A stretch of DNA of 64,000 nucleotides from Syngnathus acus (lineage: Eukaryota > Chordata > Actinopteri > Syngnathiformes > Syngnathidae). The notes below the pieces were generated by a model that worked only from the letters and a program-made list of their open reading frames with translations, ran no database searches and had not been told where the DNA came from. Of this stretch, positions 25,448 to 36,176 are shown piece after piece; position 1 is the first letter of the stretch, and the number at the start of each line of letters is the position of its first letter. Location: positions 558,001 to 622,000 of the forward strand of contig NC_051099.1 in the NCBI RefSeq assembly GCF_901709675.1, written 5' to 3'. The position numbers were made by a program, and so were the translations under genes.

Positions 25448-26333
25448 CTGTAGTCCGAACAAGTCAAGGATGCTGAATAAAAATGTGGATTTCAAATCTT
25501 CCCTCTATTCAACCGATGAGTCATGCACTACAATTTTGTAATTCATATTCATTATTTGAGAGATTAAAATGGTTATAAAATGCGATTAATTCCGCGGACT
25601 TTGAGGTCCAGAATTTGGACCCGAAAGGGTCTTGTTTTTTTTAGAAAGACGGCGGCGGCGGCGGCGCCCCAGTAGCACGTGACATCGATGAGCAGCCTGT
25701 AACTGGTTTATGAATAGAGTGTGTGACATGGGCAGCAAGAAGAAGAAAACCAAATAGACATTTTGCTATTTCCCAGCTGTGCCATTTATGAAGCACAAGG
25801 CCAGAACAATGTTTAATGGGCTTCTAAAAATGATTGACATTAGTGAAGCAAATGCTTTATGTCACAGACATACTCTGCCTAATAGGTTAAATCAACTGGT
25901 CTGGATGGTGTTTTAAAGCCTTCAAATGACAACATTTGTGCAGCAAGTGCTTTCACCCGTTCCTCCGTAAATGAATGGCAATTGTCACCCAGCTAGTGGA
26001 TGCTGCTGCTGCTGCCGCCGCCGCTCCTGCCTCTCCTCATCCACCCATGAGACAGTTGTGGGGAGAAAAAGCTCTCCACTTAACTACTTAAATGAATATA
26101 TCAAGAAACTAATTTAGCATTTTAATTGCATGCTTTAGGGAGACTCTACTTCACTCACTCGCCTTCCATCTCGCCTGATTTCCAGTGTGAGCGCACATTA
26201 GATTGATCTATGAAAGACTGCAGAAATCACAACACTTAAGCCTGTTTATTTTCTCTTCCTAATGAAATAATTGAAATTCTTGTCAGTGCCTGCACTTAAG
26301 GACGAGGGATTGCTTCGGGCTTGCTCTGCGGCT

Positions 26334-26378
26334 GGCTGGCCGGCCGGCCGGCCGGCCGGCCGAATGAATGAATGAATT
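26334..26378 (+). repeat. (GGCC)n followed by (GAAT)n
   Basis: About seven GGCC units run directly into four AATG/GAAT units. Confidence 0.9.
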
Positions 26379-28828
26379 TTCAAAAGCATGGATGTTTTCC
26401 CCTTTTTATTGTTTGCAGCTTGCGCTTTTCTTTGTGTGGTATGATTTCTTTTGCTTTATAAAGTCATTCCATCTGCACAGGCCAGAAATGGTGCATGACT
26501 TTTTTTTTTTTCCTTTTCTTTTTTTTTTTAGATTTACCTACCCCATTAAGTGATTGCTGGCAGAAATGGCAGGGGACTTTTCTTTTGATACGTTTTCAGA
26601 AAGAGTGCTGGCAGACATTAAGGACACATTATTGGGTCCCATTTTCTCTCAGCTACAAGGATATCCATTAGTGTGGCACATAGCCCTAAATTTTTCCATT
26701 TTCTCTCCCACCAAACTTGACTTTACACATCATTCCAGCTTGTGTTTTGTCATTTTCCTCCACAAATTATATCAAAGAAAAGCCATTTTGTTGTGTGTGT
26801 GTGGCCTGTTTGTTGTGACTTGATTCTGAAGTGTCAAAATGGGCCCATCGTTATGGATAATCATGAGTGACACCAGAGGTGCTTTAAAGTCTTGGGGAAA
26901 AAAAAAACATTGGTAGGTGGACAAAATGAATTTGAGCTTGCACAGATAGAGAACAGTGACCCATTTTCTATTTGCTAAGAGGAGCTGCTTGCAATCTGCA
27001 GACATACTGTCAACTAGTCACAGTGTTTACTACTTAAAGGTCACTGTTTTGTTTTTAAAGTTTATTACACACCTTTTGTAGTCACATATGTATGATGAAA
27101 TGCATCCATCGATGTACACTTTTGCAGCAGATTTAGATGTTGTCCTGTTCATTCATGTGCATTGTCCCTATTTTAAAATAAAAAAAACCTAAAACACCCC
27201 AAAAACATGAATAAATAATATGGAATCCAAATCAGATGCGGTCATCTTTAGTAACATTTTGTGTTCAACAAAGACATCAAAGACGCTGTAGGTTCGCTTG
27301 GAAACCTTTCCGCGTGAAAAAAAAGAAGCAAGTTTACAAAGCCATCATCAGATTCAGGTCACAGAGAAAATGAAAGCATCCTTGTTCTCTAATAGAGTAA
27401 AAGCAAGCGTCTGTGTCTGAATGTTTGTTTGTTTGTCGGGATAACGTCATATCAGCGAAGATTGTTGTTCCCAAAATTAGGTCAACTTGACCTCAAGTAT
27501 GTTTTCGCACACATTGAATAAGTCAACAATATGAGCAGCACTTGTAAAAAAATGCATTGATGATGAGATCCAGCAAGAGGTCAAGCCTTTCTTTTCACAA
27601 TGTTGTGGCGGGCGGGCGGGCGGGCGGGCACAATCGCAGAAGCGTCAGAAGGCAGCTCAAAGGCCACTCCGGAACCATGCTGAGCTGACATTCTCATCGT
27701 GCCTTGCCCATTAATTCTGTCATTGTTGCTGCCCTGGCCTCCTGGAGTCCTATCAAAGACTCAATAACCACTGCTTAACCAAAGTCCATTGCCAATTCTC
27801 CTGATTGCTCCCTCCCTCTCTCCCACTCTCTCTGTCTCTCTCTGTCTGTCTCTCTCCCACTCTCTCTCTCTCTGTCTGTCTCTCTGCCTTTGACTGCAAC
27901 GTGGCTTGGCTGAAAAGCCCATTATTACCCTGTAATTGTTGGAGTCAAACCCAATTAAGCAAATGTGTATAGGGGCAGATGCTGCACCCCCCCTTTTGCT
28001 CACCACTTCATTGACTCTTTTCTCCCCGCTTACTGTTACTTCACGCACGCTGGCTTGATCTCTGATACCGGATGAACAAGTCGTGGTGTCTCTCCTCCGA
28101 CTCCCAGCTGGGTGGCGCATTGCTAATTGACTTCTCGCTGGTCACTTGCTCCTACAAAGTGAGCAAGAAGAAAAAGAACAAACTGCCGCCTTGTCCGCTC
28201 AGGCCATGGGAAGCAAAAGGGAAAGCAAAAGGCATTTATTTCATCGACAGGGAAAAGAAGGGCTTATATGTTCGCTTGCTCCAGCAGGGATCCACGCTGG
28301 TCTCCGGCTCCCAAAGCAAATGCTCTCATTGAAGCGTCACACCACCCCTGGGGTGTGACACTTCCTGTCTCTCCGAGTCTCACTTCTCAAATTAAGAGAG
28401 TAGAAATAAACCAATGATCACGCTTACATGGATGGATCCTCCTGTATATTTCACACTGCTGTCTTGCCTTTCAACCGAGTTGCAGCTGGCAACCCAAAGA
28501 AATGGATCAACAATATGATACAGTAGGCTAGACAACAAACTGATGAATAACTGCTTTGGAAATCGGAACGCTCATGAAAATTGCTAGAAATAGCTCTAGT
28601 TTTTAAAAAGTGAAGACAATTTGCAGTCGATGCGCAATTTGTCAAACGCGGGCCAGTGTTTGACACCGATGCTCTCAATGATACAATGTGAGTGCTTGGT
28701 GAATCTCACAGCTTGGCAAAACAGTATCACATGCTAATTTGGTGTTATCAACATCACCGGGTTGAGGCACAGACCAAGAACAAGTGGCGGCTTGCGATCG
28801 ATCTGATTGCGATTGGTGCTTTTCGTCC

Positions 28829-28890
28829 AAAATAGATAGATAGATCTTTATTGTCATTGTCACACATGTACAACGAAATTTAAATGGAGA
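28829..28890. repeat. Dispersed repeat tail (TCTTTATTGTCATTGTCACA type)
   Basis: ATAGATAGATAGATC then TTTATTGTCATTGTCACACA and TGTACAACGAAATTTAAATG form a common teleost SINE/LINE-like 3' tail. A second copy of the core is at 40365-40396. Confidence 0.65.
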
Positions 28891-31790
28891 CATACGTAGT
28901 AAACATTCACAAGGACTGATTATTTGCGAGTGACATCATCACGGGTCGCATTATGCTCTGTGTGCAAATGAGTAATTCATGTAGGCAGCCACACGCTTTC
29001 TTTTTGCTCACTTGCCACCTGTTTTAGTCAAGACGTCATGGAAAGTGGGGAGGAGCAAATGCAGCTCTCGGAGACAATTGATGAGGCCATCAGTCGCTAA
29101 TTAAGCAGTTCACCGGGCAATTTTGCAAATTATCCTCTTCGCTAGTTTGTACATTGACTGAATGTTTTGATGACATTGGTAATAAGTCTGAATCTAACAT
29201 GACAAATGTTCTTTTACTCTTTCATGGAGCTTGTCAAATATCATTTTGAAATTCCTTCATGAGGTAAAGTGCCCGTGTGGACCTTTAAAATTTCCAGACA
29301 ATTTGCAAGAGGCTTTCAGGCACTTAAGCAAAGGTCATACAAACAAGAAACGAATTAGCAATTTACATTTTATAAAGCATACCAGTTAGAAAGCTCTGGC
29401 ACACCTTTCCTCTCAATTACCATTTGGAATAGATTGTTTTGAAAAAGTGCCATGTTTTATATTAAAGACAAAACAAAACAGTGCACCTATAACAACAGTC
29501 AGTAGAAAGACAATGAATATAGAAATAGTATTGTTGATAGAATTTGTCCGTATTTATTTATTTAGATTTAGAATATTGGTTTCTGACACAAAATAATTGT
29601 TGCACATTATGAAGGAACGCTTTACGGCGTAAATGTAAATATTTTATATAGCGTAACGTTCAAATATTTACATGACAGATTGGTGTGAAAGGGACGTTCA
29701 ACTCTCATAAATAAATAAATAAATAAATGGAAGCGCTTAACCAAGCTGTAATGAAAAAGGCACCCATGCACCTAATTTCCTGTCAAAAAAATCTATTGTG
29801 AACGCAAGCAAATATCAAAATTTCCAAGTACTCTCAAACGATAAGGCTCCCAGTATGGTTTAAAATGCGGATAATGAAGAAATGGAAAATGGAATCCAAA
29901 TTGACCCTTGCGCAGCATGTTAAGTCCGTTTGTATGGGTACCTGCAGTGACTGTCCCCTTCCTATCAATAAAATAATTTAAGAACACATTAGACTCCTTT
30001 AAAAGGGCCCATTTGTCAGAGCAGGTGACTCTTAAAAGACCCTGTGGATTAGAGACGCCCTACGCCAGGTACTTTTAATTCAGCCACAATCAATATGACT
30101 TAGGCTGCTGTTGTGTTCAGAGCCAATATATATAAAAAAAAAAAAGTGTTTCCGGTAAAATACCTCCTGTCAAAAATGGAGAGAACATTATTGATTCAAA
30201 TTTAGGAGCTTTTTACACTGTTGAAAAGAGGATGAAAATGAGTATGCAATAAAGTCTTACTTTATTCTTCCTGCTCTATTATTTGAATGATACTTTAAAT
30301 ATTGTAAGCCACTTTTTGTTGTGTGTTGTATATGATTCTTATTCTAATATGTTTATATTCTAGTTTAGTGGATAGCGGGTCATGTCATTTCATAAAAGGG
30401 AAGCAAAACAAAGCCCAAATTGTAAATGAACAAAATCATAACAGTGAAGCGACCATTAAATCCAAAACCAAGTGACTATGAAGGTTATTGCTTCTTTGTT
30501 TGCTGACTAATAGGCATGTTTTCCCTCCACTCTGGGAAGTTACTCTTCTATCTTATGGGCGCTGAGTGAACGAAAGCTCATGTGGAAGCCAAGTACAGAG
30601 TGATTTGGCATGTTAGCTCGTGTGTTGGGGCTAATCAGACGGAGGGGCCACTATAATGGACAGAATGTGGGCAGAATCACAGCTCGAGCCGCTGCAGTAA
30701 TGCAGCTAATTTCGCCACTGTCTCAGCCAGCGCATAGACACAAATGGGGTCAAGAAAGGTGCAGGCAGCATGAAATGAACAGCTGTTGCCGTTCTCACTT
30801 GTCAGCAGCAGCCAATGTGGGAGGGAGAAGAAGCCAAGCCACCTGTTCTTTGGAAATGCACAAGAATGTATGGACAAATTAAGGGCAGGACCCATGCATA
30901 TTGCTTTCCATTTTCACCTGGCTATTCGGAAGCGCCACTTGGATCGAATATAGGTTGCTCGTAGATTGGTTTGGGTTTTTGCTGTAATGGAAAAACAATT
31001 GGCTATTGTTAAGATGTCTCTCATAGGGAAATAAGATGTTGGTGTGTACGTTGAAAAAAAGAGGGAATATGGCTATGCATTAATGCAAATATTAAAGCCA
31101 AACATTGGGCTGTTTGGTTTCATCAAATCATAGACACCCTTCATTTAGGATGTGGCCGCCGCAACATTTAGTATTCATCCCAGAGATGGAATTCAGCTCT
31201 CATTTCAATGTATCATCACTGTCCAATAAAGATTGCACGCATGTCACATTTGCACAGTACAAATTTGAGCAACAATGTAGTTCCAAAGGTGGATTGTATA
31301 AAAGCTCCACCACAAACAACAAATGTGGATTGATTTTGTCAAAACCAGAAGTATTCCTAGCCATTTCATCTTTTGATGTTTACTCGATCATTTGATGACT
31401 AATCTGCTGTCAATGTAAATTTCTACTTTAATAGTGAACTTGAAAGAACTTGAAATTCAAACCACTTTGAAGCATTTAAGTAAAGGAAACTGTGACGGCA
31501 GCAAAAAATGGAAAAAAAAAAAGGATATCAAGTTTCAAAGAAATAAAATGAATACAAGTAAATAAAAAAAAACGTATATAAAATGTATATGCACCTGCAC
31601 AAAAAATAACCCTAAACGCAATATTTCAAAAAACATGGAAAAAAATAGACAGTTACCAGATGCGATACAATGAAAATAATTGTTGACAGTTTTTTGGAAT
31701 GCATATTTCCAAACATCCTCAAAATAATATAGTAAACTGCAACATGAAGTCCCATAATTGTCATAGTTCCAGAGAGCTGTATTTGAAAGA

Positions 31791-31868
31791 GAGTGAGTGA
31801 GTGAGTGAGTGAGTGAGTGAGTGAGTGAGTGAGTGAGTGAGTGAGTGAGTGAGTGAGTGAGTGAGTGA
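31791..31868 (+). repeat. (GAGT)n microsatellite
   Basis: About 19 perfect GAGT units. Confidence 0.98.
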
Positions 31869-33492
31869 AATGTAGCGGCTTGGATGCATTAAAGCTTCCC
31901 CATTAGGAGAAGTCATGGATTAAAGGGTGCTGTGGCTCTGCAGTTTGCCAGTCAATGCTCTTTTGCTCTCCCCCCCCCCCCCTTGCTACTCTGTTCTCTT
32001 CCTCCTGAAAGAAGTTGATTTGCCATCAATTGCCATGGCCATTAATGCACACTCACAAAAGGATGACACATCGCATTATCACCTCACTCCCTTTCAAATT
32101 AGAGCTGAGCGATGCCTCGGCGCAGCTTGTGACTGGTTAACAGTATCAGCTATTTGCCGGGATTGTTCTCTAATACGCAGTGTCTAAAGATTTCATCAGG
32201 CATTTCATGATGGAAATAAACCACTGCCCACAGGGAAATTGGCCTGATTAATGCAATTATGCTTTGCAGGGGAGTCAATATGAGCAGCAGACACTGGAAT
32301 GACGATGAGTAGAGCTGTCTGTCACCAATTAGGACAATTCCTCACACGCAATGTATGTTGCTTAGCAGGAAAATGTTCTCCTTCTCATTTTCTTGGGGGA
32401 ACAAACATGTAAGTAACTTACCTCTTCCCCTTATCTGCCCCCATAAGCACATGCAAGCAGGTTTTTGCTGCAAAAAAAAAACTTCATTCATGATGTTTTC
32501 TTTTCAAAAGGTCCAAAACTTTTAAGGCTCATGCAGCTCAATTAAAGCTTACTGTTCAATAGCTGCAAAAAAGCTCATTGGTTTATTGAGAGGACCAACA
32601 GCTTACTTTTTGGCACATCAGACATATCCTTTTATTGAATGAATGAATGAATGAATGATCTTGCCAGGTAGCTGTTATTAATATCTTTAGCGAAGCCACA
32701 TTTCAATTCAAGTCTCATTTGGTGTGTTTTATAGAGGTGACATTTGTTTATGTAGATAGTTGCACAATTTTTCTAAATAGTTTGACATCATAGCAGCATT
32801 CAATGAATATTTCAAGCGGCGAATCCTGTTCTGAGGCCTTGCTTGCTACACGACACAAGCAAGCCTTTAACATTACTGAAGAGCAAGGGAGCTCTCTAGT
32901 GGACGCAAGTTGAACTAGATCAATCCTTGGAAAAATGACTCTTTGCGGCCGGCGGTATCATCAGCCTGAGGCATGTTTGTATGTGAATATATGAAAATAA
33001 TGTCACTAAGTATTACTGGTACCATATTAATCGTGCCGTAGGCCCAATATTAATATATTCACCAAACTTCCTTTTTTTATGTTGCAATTTCTAATCATGT
33101 TCACATATCTCCCAACTAAACGGAATGGCATCAGTTCAAAAGAAAAAGTGACTTTTGAAAAGTGAATATAATTGGAACCAATTAAAATAGAACATATGCT
33201 TGTCTGTCCATGCAGACAGGCCAACAAGTAAGGGGATAAGACATCTGTGATGTGCTTCACCCTAAAATCCCTTTAGTCACGCTTCTCTGTCGTAACCTGC
33301 TTTACTGCAGATCCGACTGGATTTCTGACTCAGAACTTTCATCCGCTGCTGCCCCCTCAAACAACCAAACACATGGGCGGGCGGACGGACACACGGAGCA
33401 ACGCACAATTGTCACCCATCAACTGTAGAATTCAAATGTACAAAATAAAATAAAATAATCTTACAGGCAAAGTAACAAAGAATGCCATTGAA

Positions 33493-33565
33493 ACCCTTAC
33501 CCTAGTTTGAAAGCCTAAGTTAGGTTTCAAACTAGGGTTAGGGTTTCAAACCCGAGGGTTAGGAA
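33493..33565. repeat. Inverted repeat with telomere-like CCCTAA/TTAGGG cores
   Basis: GAAACCCTTACCCTAGTTTG and its near reverse complement CAAACTAGGGTTAGGGTTTC flank a short GCCTAAGTTAGG spacer. A hairpin with a stem of about 20 bp is possible. Confidence 0.7.
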
Positions 33566-34566
33566 AAATGGATTTCTCTTGCTAACTCTCCCCAAGTGGG
33601 CCGCCGACCGAAAGGCCCGAAAGTGACCACAGCCCCAAGCAAGCTCCTTTGCATTCATATCTTCGTTACCTTCCAAATCCCTTTGCCCTCTGTAATGTGA
33701 TTACACGGAGCCACAGCGAAAGTCGACCAAGACAAGCAGCACCGCTGATTTGATCGGAGATAAAAGGATAGAATAGTTTTAGGGATGATGATGGTGGCCT
33801 GGGCCTGACTCAAAATCCAATATGATTTAGCTTAAAATGCTAATCTTGCATAAGGAAGACATAATCTTCAAAATACAATCAAAATATAAATACAACATTT
33901 CATTGTTCATTGCATTTGAATGTGTTGCCCGCATTATGCTCACCAGTGGTGGCTGGTCAATAGAGGGCGCTAGAGCACTGCTCTTGGCCTGCCCCCTTAT
34001 ACACTGATTCAACTTGATGAAGGAAATGTATTCATGACCAAAAAAAACTAAGATAATACGTCATCATATCTATTTCATATGTCTAATTCAACGGTGGAAA
34101 AGTATGTTGGCAAATCCCTGTTGCCATGGTGAATCCACATATCCGTTCATGGTTGTGTTTGAACTTAAGTCAAGGTGAAGTGGTCCGTGGATTCTGCCTA
34201 CATGGTTGATATCATGTGACAAATGTGGACCATCTTGACAGTATTTTAATTGTAAAAACACGGTATCGACAAATACACCTAATGGGTTTATAGAAAATAT
34301 TCGTGAAATACTCAAGAAATACTGTCACGGGAATTTCTTCAGGGAAACGTCTGAATCTCACTGCAGTGCGTGTTCAGGTAAATACTAAGAATAGTCGATG
34401 ATGCATCAAGCTGCCAATACACATTCGGGAAACGCGGACAAGGTGGAAGCATTTTCAGCCGCATTTTCAGCCGCAATCATTCAACAGTCTTAACTTTACT
34501 TTGGAAAGAAAAACCGGAAGCACTTTAGCGTATGAACACCAACTTATTTGCAGTATAACCTCATAG

Positions 34567-34591
34567 TTGAAGGCGACTTTGGAGCGTCGTC
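34567..34591 (+). repeat. 25-bp direct repeat, left copy bracketing the foldback insert
   Basis: TTGAAGGCGACTTTGGAGCG plus five bases (TCGTC) matches 39978-40002 with a single mismatch (C/A at position 8). The right copy lies in the 5' leader of the ntm first exon. Confidence 0.85.
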
Positions 34592-34685
34592 TCGTGATGT
34601 GCATTCCAGTTATTTTAAGTGAACTGAATCTTTAGAATCAGTTCACTCAAAAGATTCGTTCAAACGAATCGTTCAACGAATCGTC
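34592..34685 (+). repeat. hAT-like terminal fragment outside the foldback
   Basis: GTGATGTGCATTCCAGTT, AGTGAACTGAATCTTTAGAA and repeated GAATCGTTC motifs also occur in the left arm (35979-36073) and, inverted, in the right arm (38814-38893). That makes three related copies of one transposon end. Confidence 0.7.
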
Positions 34686-34931
34686 CCCCCCCACACACAC
34701 ACTGATCCTTTTTTTTTTTTTAAACTTCAATAACACACAACTAAGCAATACACTAGACAAAAAACAATCAAGTAAACACACGGCAATGTCGACAACGGCA
34801 ACGCACACATTTTTCTCTACATTACAACATCCCGTGGGAACAACATATACGTCAAACAATACAACTACACCCCCGCCCCCCCCCAAAATTATAAATAATA
34901 ATAAGAATAATTGGCTCGGTAACATCTACAC
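34686..34931. other. A/C-rich linker before the foldback arm
   Basis: C-run, (CA)n, T-run and low-complexity A/C-rich sequence; no gene. Confidence 0.5.
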
Positions 34932-36175
34932 TAGTGTTGGCTCGTGAGTGAACGATGGGTTCAAAAGAACGAATCTTTTCAGTGAACGATAGTGATCGAA
35001 TCACTTCCTAAAGTGATTCGTTCTTTTTTCAGTTCATATGACTTCAACCAGTAGATGTCGGTAACGCCCATTGAAGCTGGTGCCACCTCGCCGTAAAACA
35101 AAACGAAGAAGAAAATGACGTCACTTCCCGTTCACGAACGAGTCGTGAATTGCATTTCCCGTTCACCAACGAACGAATCTGTGAGTGAACGAATGAGTGA
35201 GTGATTCGCATTTCCAGTTCATCGCGAGAACGCATCAGTGAGGGAACGAATCGTGACTTTCCCGTTCGCGAACGAGTCAACGAGTGAACTGCCTTCCTTC
35301 CCCCCGTGCATCAACGGATCAGTCAGTGATCGTGTTGCGTCTCCCTCCTGGCGTCAACTATGTAAAGCAGAATGTCGATTTACGATTTGACAAGGAAAGA
35401 AAGAACCACCACTTCTTTTATGCGCGTTTTCTCCAAGCTAACGGCTAACTTTCTTGCATGAAGGAATGCGCCGTTATGCAACAACGGGGAGATGATGCTC
35501 CTCTTTGTGTAATCTTGATTTTATAACACTTGTAGTAGTTTTTAAATAACGTGTATGCATATATACGCCTAAATATTGTTATCCAATATATCTACTGCAA
35601 TTTCACATTAGATTGCTGGCTTGAAATTTACTTTTAATATTATTATTTTCAAATAAACATTTATGTTTAAACTTGTCTGGTGTTTTATTCCTTGTTTTTT
35701 TTTTTGCCAATTAAAACATAAAAATCTGACATTTGGTTAACTGCTTTATATGACAATATGTGTCATACATCTCATGGACACTTCAATAGGTACACTACAC
35801 GAGGTGAAATAAATAAATAAATAAATAAATAAAGGGTTAATTGCACAACAAAAACACATTTATGTACCGTCTCACACCAGGGATCGAACCAAGTTCTTAC
35901 AGAGCAAGCGCCCGTGTCATTATCCAGTCGGCTATTTCAACCACGAAACCTGCAGTTGTCTGCACTGTTTTGTACTAGTGATGTGCATTCCAGTTCCCCA
36001 AGTGAACTGAATCTTTAGAATCAGTTCACTCAAAATATTTGTTCAAAAGAATCGTTCACCGAATCGTTCACTACACTCTTATTTATTTATTCTTTTTTCT
36101 TTTTTTACCTCGTGTAGTGTACCTATTGTAGTGTCCATGAGGTGTACCTAATCACAGGCCACTTCAATAGGGAAA
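34932..36175 (+). mobile_element. Foldback composite element: left arm
   Basis: Begins TAGTGTTGGCTCGTGAGTGA and is the reverse complement, with high identity, of 38705-39970. Shared landmarks are AGTTCATATGACTTCAACCA, GGTAACGCCCATTGAAGCT, a block rich in GAACGAATC motifs, CTAACGGCTAACTTTCTTGC, and an inner end GTGTACCTAATCACAGGCC. The arm contains an inverted tRNA-like box and an internal hAT-like end fragment. The GTTCACTCACGAGCC-type end with a terminal TAGTG resembles hAT elements of fish. No transposase frame is intact, so the element is non-autonomous. Flanking 8-mers (ATCTACAC and TCTGATAT) do not match, so the hAT-type target duplication is absent. Confidence 0.85.
35872..35945 (-). 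repeat. tRNA-like (RNA polymerase III B-box) sequence in left arm
   Basis: The minus strand reads TAGCCGACTGGATA (A-box-like) followed by GGTTCGATCCC (35890-35880), a perfect B box with tRNA T-loop spacing. A related copy is in the right arm at 38927-39003. It does not fold into a convincing full tRNA, so it is called tRNA-derived. Confidence 0.6.
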
Positions 36176-36176
36176 T

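Larger units (their letters stand above)
22983..34566. other. Gene-free region between bsx and the IgLON locus
   Basis: More than 11 kb in which no exon with homology and splice signals can be supported. Much of it is unique, A/T-rich sequence with many TAATTA/CAATTA cores and short blocks that look constrained (for example around 27890-27960 and 32210-32290). This would suit long-range enhancers of a developmental gene such as bsx. Simple repeats interrupt it: (TTG)n 23226-23253, an AT-rich (ATAG/ATAC) tract 24040-24115, (GCGA)n 24350-24374, (CGG)n near 25655, (CTG/CCG)n near 26002-26022, (GGCC)n 26334-26361, (GCGG)n near 27608-27628, (CT)n 27815-27885. The enhancer role is inference. Confidence 0.5.

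Noticed and set aside
35872-35945. Functional tRNA gene in the foldback arm
   Set aside because: The B box is perfect but acceptor and anticodon arms do not pair well; treated as tRNA-derived repeat.
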